This document shows positions 1-6,386 of a stretch of DNA of 7,373 nt, in pieces. The stretch is taken from the NCBI GenBank assembly GCA_001940655.1, contig MBAA01000216.1, forward strand, positions 27,426 to 34,798. The letters are read 5' to 3'. The DNA comes from Promethearchaeota archaeon CR_4. GTDB taxonomy: Archaea; Asgardarchaeota; Lokiarchaeia; Sigyniarchaeales; CR-4. The notes beneath the pieces were generated by a model. That model was not told the origin of the DNA and searched no databases. It saw nothing but the letters and a program-made list of their open reading frames with translations. Numbering within the stretch: the stretch's first letter is position 1; every line of letters begins with the position of its first letter. The position numbers were made by a program, and so were the translations under genes.

Positions 1-11
1 GTAGGCAAGAG

Positions 12-45
12 AACCACCTAGGAAGTGCTAAGGTACTTGGTGGTT
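12..45. repeat. Inverted repeat / hairpin (left edge)
   Basis: AACCACC at 12-18 pairs exactly with GGTGGTT at 39-45. Inside, AAGT (23-26) can pair with ACTT (35-38) after a 4-base bulge (TAGG), leaving an 8-base loop. It is seen directly. No terminator-like U tract follows immediately on either strand, although plus-strand T5 (52-56) lies 6 bases after. It could end a convergent plus-strand gene located to the left, or be part of a structured RNA. Confidence 0.5.
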
Positions 46-62
46 AGTTGCTTTTTAAGAAT

Positions 63-92
63 TGCGCTTTGCCCCTATCGCCGCACAGCGTA
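63..92. repeat. GC-rich hairpin next to the U9 tract
   Basis: Bases 63-72 pair with 83-92: ten positions with one mismatch (69 against 86) and one G-U pair (64 with 91), around a 10-base loop. The arms are CGCTTTGC (65-72) and GCACAGCG (83-90). The stretch is markedly GC-rich compared with the surrounding AT-rich spacer. It lies beyond the U9 tract in the direction of FttA transcription, so it is not that gene's terminator stem. Confidence 0.45.
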
Positions 93-96
93 CGCG

Positions 97-105
97 AAAA
101 AAAAA
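97..105 (-). terminator. U9 tract downstream of the FttA gene
   Basis: Nine consecutive A on the plus strand give U9 in minus-strand RNA, 67 bases after the FttA stop codon. No GC hairpin precedes it in the RNA. Archaeal termination commonly needs only a U-rich tract, and FttA itself acts on such tracts. A shorter U6 run at 159-164, right after the stop, could be a first site. Confidence 0.55.
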
Positions 106-172
106 TAAGATCTGAAGAAGAAAGAAACGAGGATTTTTAAAGGATTAGAATTTAATGGAAAAAACCACAAAA

Positions 173-2089
173 TTAGCGTAGAACGATTGTTTCTCCGTTT
201 ACGAGGGATCGTGTATCGATTTTCAACCTTTTGTGGATTACACTGGCAAGACCCACGCACTTGGCAGCTTCGCCATGGTTAGTAAGCACCCGCTCTGGTT
301 TGGGTTTCACTTTACGGATGAAACTCATAATCTGGGAACGAGAAGAGTGTCCGGAAAAACCTTCAATCGTCTGGACGTCAAGCTTCATGCGCACCGCTTG
401 GGATCGCCCTCGTGCATCTTGAATGGAAAAATCTCGAAATCCCTTTTGAATGCGCCGCCCTAGCGTGCCTTCTACTTGGTAAGAGACAAATAATAATGTG
501 TTGTTGGGATCGTCAGATAATCCACGCAAATATTGCACGGAAGGCCCCCCTTGCAGCATACCTGATGTAGCGAGAATGATACAAGGCCCCCCTTCAACTA
601 TGTCTTGTCGGGCATTCGAAGAGTCTACCTGTGTGAAGAACGGTGACAAGAATGGGTTATTCCCTTGGTGGAAAATGCGATCCCGGAGTTCCTTGTTCAA
701 ATACTCAGGGTGAGTCGTATGGATGGCGGTGGCTTCCGAGATGAGGCCATCAACGTAAACCGGGACTGCTTCGATCCGTTTCTTGGCGATCATTTCTTCG
801 AGAATGATGATTATTTCCTGGGCTCGCCCCACCGCCAACACAGGTATTAGCATTTTCCCACCACGCATTAGAGTGGTGTTGATGAGATTTACTAATTCCT
901 GCTCGGATTCATGGCGAGAAGGTATTTCGTCTTTCTTGCCACCGTAAGTTGCCTCGGTAACCAAGGTTTCCAACCGTGGAAAATTGACTGTTGCCGATTC
1001 GAGTAAGCGGGTTTTTTGAAATTTGAAGTCCCCCGTTACAACAAGGTTGTGAGCTCCTTCGCCATAATGGAGGTGTACGAGGGCGGCACCGAGAATGTGT
1101 CCACTATTATGGAGAGTTAGCTTGATGTCTGGAGCAATATCTGTTACTTCGCCATATTGTAATGGGATAGTGTGCAGGACGGCATCCTTCACGTCCCCTT
1201 TCTTGTAGGGACATATTTTTCCTTCTTTTTCTGTAATCTGAATGTAGTCCAGCTGCAACATAGTGCTGAGGTGTCGTGTAGGTAAAGTACTGTAAATTGG
1301 ACCATCGTAATCATATTTGAAAAGATACGGGATCATCCCAGAATGGTCTAAGTGTGAGTGAGTGCAGATGACTGCGTCTAAGGAATCAATGTCGAAGACT
1401 GGTAGGTCGAATAAGGGAAATGGTTCAGTTGGCGAGCCAACGTTCAATCCACAATCTACTAAAACTGTACTTTCATTTGATTGTACGAGCAAACAAGAAC
1501 GACCAACCTCGCGGAAAGCCCCAAGGGCGGTCAACTTTATTGCAGTATCTTTAAATATAACAGGGCGGTGGATTCGCTTGCCGATCCGCAGGAGTATCTC
1601 CTTCTGAACTCCCCGTTCGGTTTTCAGCATGTGGCGCACGATTTTGACAGTTTTAGAATCAATAGGAGGGGTTCTTACAACGATGGGTCTCCAAAGGGTT
1701 TCCATGCGGATACTTCTCAAATTCGCCCCTAATTTTCCAATAACAAGTCCTGGTTTCTTTGCTTCGATAGTGACTTCACCCATGTTCTCATCGAAGGTTA
1801 CCTTGGTAATTTCCGACTCATCTGTCACTAATGTGCGAATATAATTCGCGGTTTCCTCTTTGTCTCGCCGGACGGACGGATCTGAACGAACAACTATTCG
1901 TTTCCGTAGTTTCTTTGCGAGGTTCTTCAATATATTCCCATTATCTTCTAAGATTTTTGGGTTCTTAGTATAAACCGCGATCTCAGGGCCTTCATATTCG
2001 ATTTGGGAGATATCTGTCGTTGGTGGCAATGTATTGCGAATAATTTCCATTATCGCATTAAGCGAATCTTCACTACTCACGAAAATCAC
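173..2089 (-). CDS. aCPSF1/FttA transcription-termination ribonuclease (KH + MBL + beta-CASP)
   Basis: The product is a 638-residue archaeal homologue of CPSF73, the family that cleaves nascent RNA at U-rich sites and terminates transcription. An N-terminal KH-like region (about 1-70) precedes a KH domain with its GKLG loop at 118-121. The metallo-beta-lactamase core starts near 185. Zinc and catalytic residues are visible: HSHLDH at 244-249, His331 in SGHILGA, Asp354 in TGDF. Beta-CASP motifs follow: Glu379 in TEATYGG, His581 in GFSGHS and His605 in NHGE, so all catalytic positions appear intact. The length is normal for the family. The start is GTG; the next in-frame ATG is codon 14. I prefer GTG because family members usually have about 20 residues before the LPP segment (here 21-23), and an AAGGAA stretch lies 6 bases upstream. 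It is preceded by trpS on the same strand, 164 bp away. Known role is from characterised archaeal members; the activity here is inferred from the motifs. Confidence 0.97.
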   Translation of the reverse strand: MIFVSSEDSLNAIMEIIRNTLPPTTDISQIEYEGPEIAVYTKNPKILEDNGNILKNLAKKLRKRIVVRSDPSVRRDKEETANYIRTLVTDESEITKVTFDENMGEVTIEAKKPGLVIGKLGANLRSIRMETLWRPIVVRTPPIDSKTVKIVRHMLKTERGVQKEILLRIGKRIHRPVIFKDTAIKLTALGAFREVGRSCLLVQSNESTVLVDCGLNVGSPTEPFPLFDLPVFDIDSLDAVICTHSHLDHSGMIPYLFKYDYDGPIYSTLPTRHLSTMLQLDYIQITEKEGKICPYKKGDVKDAVLHTIPLQYGEVTDIAPDIKLTLHNSGHILGAALVHLHYGEGAHNLVVTGDFKFQKTRLLESATVNFPRLETLVTEATYGGKKDEIPSRHESEQELVNLINTTLMRGGKMLIPVLAVGRAQEIIIILEEMIAKKRIEAVPVYVDGLISEATAIHTTHPEYLNKELRDRIFHQGNNPFLSPFFTQVDSSNARQDIVEGGPCIILATSGMLQGGPSVQYLRGLSDDPNNTLLFVSYQVEGTLGRRIQKGFRDFSIQDARGRSQAVRMKLDVQTIEGFSGHSSRSQIMSFIRKVKPKPERVLTNHGEAAKCVGLASVIHKRLKIDTRSLVNGETIVLR

Positions 2090-2097
2090 ACAAGTTC

Positions 2098-2115
2098 CTT
2101 GAATAACTTGAATTA
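2098..2115. repeat. 9-bp tandem repeat just upstream of the FttA start
   Basis: CTTGAATAA at 2098-2106 is followed directly by CTTGAATTA at 2107-2115, 8 of 9 bases identical. An inverted CAAG (2091-2094) lies beside it, so minus-strand RNA could form CAAG-GAA-CTTG just before the GTG start, with the weak ribosome-binding stretch AAGGAA in it. A regulatory role is speculative; the region is AT-rich and chance is possible. Confidence 0.35.
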
Positions 2116-2240
2116 TTAGAAATTGACATATTTCCTGCCACTTAAGGATGAAATTGAATGAAAGATTTAGGAGGATTAAAATTCAGAGAAAGAAAGCGAT
2201 CTTGCCAAATTCTCCAATTAGTTCATACATAAGGAGTAAT

Positions 2241-2251
2241 AAAAATTTTTT
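2241..2251 (-). terminator. U-rich tract after trpS
   Basis: Immediately after the trpS stop, minus-strand RNA reads A6 then U5, followed by AUUACUCCUU. This is a plausible archaeal U-tract termination site for trpS at the head of the 164-bp leader of the FttA gene. The tract is short, so read-through into FttA is also possible. Confidence 0.4.
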
Positions 2252-2253
2252 GA

Positions 2254-3345
2254 TTAACGTTTGTGTTTCCTACTAAGGATTTCCCGAGCGATAGGTAAGG
2301 TGTCCTGTTTCCGCTCGCGATGGTTTTTAATATAGGTAATAATAGTCTCAATCGCTCTTTTCTTGCATGGTCCACACAAAATTTTCCCGCCCCGGCAATC
2401 TTGGTACAAATCCGTCAGAACTTTATCATCTTTTTCGAAGCCATACATGAGAATGCGATATATCATACACTTTTCGGTTTCTCCGCCAAGTCGGCGTTGT
2501 TCCTCCGCACTACCACGCCCACCGGTAAATGCTTTACTCACTTTATATTTAATGGACTCCAGTTCCTCGTCAAAAGAAAAATAACTGTTGGGGTTCCGCT
2601 TGCTCATCTTCTCCGATCCGTCTAATCCCGGAAGGAGCCGATGATAGGTAGAACTAGGTTTGAAGAATTTTTTGTAGTAAATTTCCGTCAAATCTCGTGT
2701 TAATCGGAGATGTGGGGCTTGGTCCAATCCAACGGGGACAACAGTAGGCATTGGTTCATCTTTGATCTGGGGCAACAGGATGTCTCCCACCTGGATTAAT
2801 GCTGCCAGGTAGAGGCCAAATTCCTTATCACCATACATATCTCTCATCCACGCATTAGTGATCTTGCGAGCTACTTTGAACGGGACGTTCTTGACGATTC
2901 TCTCTTTTGACTGGCGCCATACGTATGCCCGATTTGGATTTAAACCTAATGCCAAAATATCCGCGAGGTTGTCAATGGCGGTATTGTAGGCATCTGCATA
3001 GGAAATTCCGTTGTCCTCCCATGATTCAATGTCTGCGATGCAGTAGTAAGACCGACCGCCCATATTTTGGAGTTCAACAATCTCGGAGGCAGTAGTAAAT
3101 GTACCCAAATGGAACGATCCACTCGGTTTGATACCTGACATGACTGCCCACGGCGCATTTCTTTCCATCGCTTTTATTATGAGATCAAAATCCCTGTGGG
3201 CAAACGTGATCCGGCGTCGAAAATAACTATTGTGCTCTTTAACACTCATCCACATTACATCATCGATGGGTTGAAGACCAAATTCCTTGATTAAACGTTC
3301 TTCGTCTTCGTTGTTGATATTTTGAGTGCCCCACGGGTCGACCAA
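2254..3345 (-). CDS. trpS: Tryptophanyl-tRNA synthetase, archaeal type
   Basis: This 363-residue class I synthetase charges tRNA-Trp with tryptophan in the cytoplasm. The family is shown by DPWGT at residues 3-7, the HIGH-type motif PSGSFHLG at 74-81, the VPVGLDQAPHLRLTRD segment at 203-218, and the KMSKR form of the KMSKS loop at 246-250. The C-terminal part has AFTGGRGSAEEQRRLGG (272-288), characteristic of archaeal TrpRS, and four cysteines (293, 317, 324, 327) spaced much like the iron-sulfur motif of Thermotoga TrpRS. The start is TTG; the frame is closed upstream by a TGA 9 bp before it, and the next Met is residue 31, which would lose DPWGT. An ATG 10 bp upstream is out of frame by one base, so a missed single-base error is possible. 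TyrRS was considered, but DPWGT and the C-terminal signature favour TrpRS. A gap of 69 bp containing a U8 tract separates it from the coiled-coil gene. Confidence 0.95.
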   Translation of the reverse strand: MVDPWGTQNINNEDEERLIKEFGLQPIDDVMWMSVKEHNSYFRRRITFAHRDFDLIIKAMERNAPWAVMSGIKPSGSFHLGTFTTASEIVELQNMGGRSYYCIADIESWEDNGISYADAYNTAIDNLADILALGLNPNRAYVWRQSKERIVKNVPFKVARKITNAWMRDMYGDKEFGLYLAALIQVGDILLPQIKDEPMPTVVPVGLDQAPHLRLTRDLTEIYYKKFFKPSSTYHRLLPGLDGSEKMSKRNPNSYFSFDEELESIKYKVSKAFTGGRGSAEEQRRLGGETEKCMIYRILMYGFEKDDKVLTDLYQDCRGGKILCGPCKKRAIETIITYIKNHRERKQDTLPIAREILSRKHKR

Positions 3346-3387
3346 ATGAAATCATCTAATGGCGTTTTGATGGGCAATACAGGATGG

Positions 3388-3395
3388 AAAAAAAA
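3388..3395 (-). terminator. U8 tract after the coiled-coil gene
   Basis: Eight consecutive A on the plus strand give U8 in the RNA, 19 bases after the coiled-coil stop codon and about 42 bases before the trpS start. It fits an archaeal intrinsic or FttA-assisted termination site. No stem-loop precedes it. If it is efficient, trpS needs a promoter within the last few dozen bases of the coiled-coil gene or the gap, where I see no clear TATA box. Confidence 0.5.
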
Positions 3396-3414
3396 TGTTA
3401 TGGAAGTGTTCGCT

Positions 3415-5193
3415 TTAGGCTTTTTGTTTCTCCAAGTCCCTTCGGAGCAGCTTGATCTTTTTCTTTAGTTCGATTTCTGAGGCATCTTTTGCATTCACTT
3501 TTTCCTCTTTTTCCTTCAATTGGTTCTTTAGTTTCTGAATTTCTTCAACAATTTTTAATCGGACCGCTTCACTTTCATCAAATTTATCCTTCCACTTTGC
3601 CCGTTCTTCTCTCACTTCTAGGAGTTGTTTGTCAATATCTTTTTTCTGCTGGGCTAGTTCTTGTTCAAAATTCTGACTTTTCTCGCGTAATGATCCTAGC
3701 TCAATCTCTGTATCTTTCGACTTCTGGATCATCGCCTGCATTTCGCGTTCTTTGATTTCAGTGGTCTTCTTCACCAATTCATTTTCACGCTTTAATGTTT
3801 TCACTATTTCTTCCTTTAGGTCAACGCGATCTTCAAGGAGTTTGATTTTTTCTTCTCTCTGTTGAACAGACATCTCAAGCTGGTCGCTTTTGTCTTTTAG
3901 GAATTTCACAGATGGTGCTTTTTGTTTTAGGTTTTCAGCTTCACGAAGAGTGATATCGATCGCGTCCCGTAATTCTGCGATGCGAGCTTCCTTCTGTGCC
4001 ATATTTGTTTCCATAGTCTGCAATTTTCCGCGATATTCTGTCTGGGTTCGGTCAATAGTTTCCCGCAAGGTTACATTTTCATTTTCTAATTCAATTGTTT
4101 TATTTTCTAATTGCTGAATTTTGGTGTCAATTTCCGCATTGGATTCCTTGAGTTTTTCCCGCGCAATGTTAATTCTTGAAAGTTCTTCTACTTTCGAAGC
4201 AACTTGGTCTTTCGCACCTTTTAAGTCCTGTTCCAATTCAGCAATCTGGTTTTGGTATGACTCTTTTTGCGCATCTCTATCATCCTGGAGCTTGTCTAGA
4301 GATGCTTGCGTGATCTGAACATCTTTTTTCACTTGTGTGAGATCTTGTTGCAATTTTTCCACTGATCGCTCCAGATCCGCAATCTCATCTTCTTTCAGAT
4401 GAATTACTTCATCTTTCTGAGTAATTACTTGCTCTAATTGGACTACACGAGAACTATCTTTTTTCGACTTTGATAGTGATTCCATATCTTCTTTGTAACG
4501 TTTAACTTGATTCTGAGTATCCTGTAATTGTGTGGTTTGCAGACGATTCTGATCTTGGGCATCTCGTAGATCTTGTTGAAGTTTTTGGACCTCCATTTCT
4601 AATTGGGTCGATCTTTCCACTTGAGTTTTCTGGGAGTTTATAGTATCATCATAATGCACAATTTTCCGCGAGAATTCCGCAAGAGCTTCATTTTTAACAT
4701 CTACTTGTTCCTGCAAGTTCCGGACGTTTTGCTGCAATTCCCCAACTTTATTTTCCATTTCTTGGATTCTTTTATTCTTTTCCTCGAGTTGGGCAGATAT
4801 ATCTCCTGCCGTTTGTATTCGCTTGGAAGAGCTATTCAATTCTGCTACCATTTGAGAAATTTGAGTTCGTTGCTTTTGCAACTCAATTCCTCTCCGTCCC
4901 AATTCAGTGTTTAGTTCCTCGATGCGTTTTTCCAATGTTGATTGGATATTTATTTGATTTTGAAGATTTCCAGTTACTTGCTGGAGTTGTTGTTCAAGCG
5001 AGCTTGCTTTTCCATTCGCTTTTTCAACGGATTGTTCCAAATCTTCTATATTTTCTCGTAGCTTCGCGATTTCCACATCTTTATCAGGTTTTTCTTGCCC
5101 CATTTTTTCTGATCCCTTCTCTTCTTCCCATCCCAAGGCAGAGAGAGCCTCAGACATCTCGTCGGAATCTTTGTCGTCCGGCGACTTATTCAT
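3415..5193 (-). CDS. Long coiled-coil protein of unknown function
   Basis: I do not recognise a family. From the ATG at 5193 the product has 592 residues. After an acidic, probably disordered N-terminus of about 37 residues, nearly the whole chain is heptad-rich, high in Glu, Gln, Lys, Leu and Ile, with very few glycines or aromatics. Only three prolines occur, at residues 5, 36 and 427; the last, in KAPSVKF, may be a break in the rod. There is no signal peptide, membrane segment, Walker motif or globular domain, so it is not an SMC or Rad50 ATPase. The N-terminal tip holds a compact motif, EALSALGWEEE (residues 15-25), that could be a docking site. The C-terminus is basic (KKKIKLLRRDLEKQKA). 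A GTG start three codons upstream (5202) is possible, but that GTG lies inside an AGGTG ribosome-binding site 6 bases before the ATG. A structural, scaffold or tether role is only inference. It sits downstream of the ATPase-like gene after a 97-bp gap and is followed by trpS. Confidence 0.9.
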   Translation of the reverse strand: MNKSPDDKDSDEMSEALSALGWEEEKGSEKMGQEKPDKDVEIAKLRENIEDLEQSVEKANGKASSLEQQLQQVTGNLQNQINIQSTLEKRIEELNTELGRRGIELQKQRTQISQMVAELNSSSKRIQTAGDISAQLEEKNKRIQEMENKVGELQQNVRNLQEQVDVKNEALAEFSRKIVHYDDTINSQKTQVERSTQLEMEVQKLQQDLRDAQDQNRLQTTQLQDTQNQVKRYKEDMESLSKSKKDSSRVVQLEQVITQKDEVIHLKEDEIADLERSVEKLQQDLTQVKKDVQITQASLDKLQDDRDAQKESYQNQIAELEQDLKGAKDQVASKVEELSRINIAREKLKESNAEIDTKIQQLENKTIELENENVTLRETIDRTQTEYRGKLQTMETNMAQKEARIAELRDAIDITLREAENLKQKAPSVKFLKDKSDQLEMSVQQREEKIKLLEDRVDLKEEIVKTLKRENELVKKTTEIKEREMQAMIQKSKDTEIELGSLREKSQNFEQELAQQKKDIDKQLLEVREERAKWKDKFDESEAVRLKIVEEIQKLKNQLKEKEEKVNAKDASEIELKKKIKLLRRDLEKQKA

Positions 5194-5199
5194 ACAGAA

Positions 5200-5204
5200 C
5201 ACCT
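5200..5204 (-). promoter_or_regulatory. Ribosome-binding site that decides the coiled-coil start
   Basis: AGGTG, complementary to the archaeal 16S 3' end, lies 6 bases before the ATG at 5193. The competing GTG start at 5202 is embedded in this site, which argues for the ATG. Confidence 0.65.
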
Positions 5205-5217
5205 GTCATTTTTTTAC

Positions 5218-5233
5218 ATTACACATATGTAAT
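5218..5233. promoter_or_regulatory. 16-bp dyad upstream of the coiled-coil gene
   Basis: ATTACA and TGTAAT form an exact inverted repeat around CATA, with the palindrome ACATATGT inside at 5223-5230. It lies 24 bases before the ATG. A TTTTAT element (minus strand, 5246-5241) sits about 25 bases upstream of the dyad's far end, so the dyad may overlap the transcription start, as a repressor site would. The promoter call is weak because no clear BRE is seen. Confidence 0.4.
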
Positions 5234-5299
5234 CCAGCTCATAAAACTTAAGGGCTTAGAGAAAATCTTAGAAAAGTGAGTGAATTTTTGAAAGGTAAA

Positions 5300-6355
5300 T
5301 CATTTAAGGAGAGCCTTGATATTGACGTTCTCTTCCACCATCTTGAGACAGACTTCTTGTTCGGCTGGTTGAATTTCCGCTTTAGCTCTCTCGAGCATTT
5401 GTACTGTCCCGAAGGTATCTACGCGGGAAAGCATAACCGGAACTCCTTTTTCCTTAGCTTTCGCTAAGATTTGAACCCCTGGCGTAATATTTCCCGTGAA
5501 AATTAAGGCCGAAAAACCTTGTTCTAAGGCAACTAGTGCAATGTCCGCGCGATCCCCGCCAGTAATAACCGCACTATTTGGTGCGGCTCGCCGTAAATAT
5601 TGAAGAGCTGCAGCCAAGGACATCGCCCCCACCACAAATCCTTCGACAAGACGGTCGAGAGCTCCTTTCTTCCCGGATTCTAGGACATCCGCTGCCAAGG
5701 CTTCCACTATTTCCTGCACAGTAGGAGAAAGCAGTCTGGGGACTTTCGGAATAATACCCAAAATTGGAATTTTTGCGTCTGTTAATTTACTTGTATATAA
5801 TGTCTTTGCCCTTTCCATCATGTCCTTGCTAGTATCATTCAGAATGACACCAATGGTTTGAGCATTGTGTTGGTTAATGAAATCTATAGTTGCGAGGATG
5901 TCATCAATGGTGCTATCGGTTCGTACTGGATCGATTATTATGATCTTCGCTCCCAATTCCCTTGCGAGAGACACATCATCGAGTCCAACACTATGTAAGT
6001 AATGGATTTCGTTATTACCCTCGATCACCACCACATCTTTCCCTGCAGAAATTTTCGCGAAAGCAGATTTAATAGTTTCGAGGATTTTTGCGGGCGTCTG
6101 TAACCCAATTTCCTCAAAATACATGTCCCTGTTGATTAAGATGGGGGAGTTGACCTTTTGGGGGCCGATCTCTAAGATTTGGGCTATAGTTCTTACATCT
6201 TTGTCTATATCGTCCGCAGCAAGCTGGGGATTCCCTATGGGTTTCAAATAGCCAACTTTAAGGCCTTCTTTCTTGAATTTCAACAAGAGTCCGACGCAAA
6301 GGGCAGTCTTCCCCGATTTTGGGGAGGTAGAACTTACGAACAGGACTTTTACCAT
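5300..6355 (-). CDS. BioD-like P-loop and DRTGG-domain protein (phosphotransacetylase N-terminal-like)
   Basis: This 351-residue protein matches the N-terminal, non-catalytic half of long bacterial phosphotransacetylases. Residues 1-215 form a dethiobiotin-synthetase-like P-loop domain: MVKVLFVSST, then the deviant Walker A SPKSGKT (11-17), a KPIG segment at 38-41, and a Walker B-like strand ending in VVVIEGNN (108-115). Residues about 215-325 form a DRTGG domain, with GAMSLAAAL (243-251), ITGGDRAD (264-271) and a final TFGTVQML (314-321). The phosphotransacetylase catalytic domain is absent. In bacterial Pta the equivalent region is regulatory, responding to metabolites. Cobyrinic acid a,c-diamide synthase is another label often given to such proteins, but no glutaminase-like domain is present. 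The ATG is supported by AGGATG 8 bases upstream. The acyl-CoA ligase gene ends 31 bp before it, so co-transcription is likely, and a link to acetyl-CoA or acetate metabolism is inferred from this. The substrate is unknown. Confidence 0.9.
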   Translation of the reverse strand: MVKVLFVSSTSPKSGKTALCVGLLLKFKKEGLKVGYLKPIGNPQLAADDIDKDVRTIAQILEIGPQKVNSPILINRDMYFEEIGLQTPAKILETIKSAFAKISAGKDVVVIEGNNEIHYLHSVGLDDVSLARELGAKIIIIDPVRTDSTIDDILATIDFINQHNAQTIGVILNDTSKDMMERAKTLYTSKLTDAKIPILGIIPKVPRLLSPTVQEIVEALAADVLESGKKGALDRLVEGFVVGAMSLAAALQYLRRAAPNSAVITGGDRADIALVALEQGFSALIFTGNITPGVQILAKAKEKGVPVMLSRVDTFGTVQMLERAKAEIQPAEQEVCLKMVEENVNIKALLK

Positions 6356-6363
6356 ATTTATTA

Positions 6364-6369
6364 CATCCT
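6364..6369 (-). promoter_or_regulatory. Ribosome-binding site of the Pta-N-like gene
   Basis: AGGATG lies 8 bases before the ATG at 6355, inside the 31-bp gap after the CoA ligase stop. It supports the chosen start and translation from a shared transcript. Confidence 0.5.
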
Positions 6370-6386
6370 ATTGATTTTATATCATC

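Noticed and set aside
1..96. Possible 5S rRNA or tRNA fragment, because of short stems and a GTACTTGG segment.
   Set aside because: No T-arm (GGTTCRA) or D-arm consensus on either strand and the overall 5S layout does not fit; the stem at 12-45 accounts for the similarity.
75..260. 61-residue minus-strand frame overlapping the end of the FttA gene.
   Set aside because: It is out of frame with FttA, aromatic-rich from the A/T tracts and has no recognisable domain.
2168..2174. Strong plus-strand Shine-Dalgarno look-alike TAGGAGG, and another, AAGGAG, at 2231-2236.
   Set aside because: No plus-strand open frame of useful length begins after either one.
5186..5209. Tiny 7-codon upstream frame (MTGVLYE) overlapping the coiled-coil start at ATGAATAA.
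   Set aside because: It overlaps the ribosome-binding site, is very short and shows no sign beyond chance; no evidence of coupling.
3489..5279. Several plus-strand open frames opposite the coiled-coil gene.
   Set aside because: They are hydrophobic, low-complexity mirror translations of a Glu/Lys/Gln-rich gene with no homology-like motifs or start signals.
5300..6355. Calling the P-loop gene a full phosphotransacetylase (pta) or bioD.
   Set aside because: The Pta catalytic domain is absent, and the DRTGG domain with no biotin gene neighbours argues against BioD.
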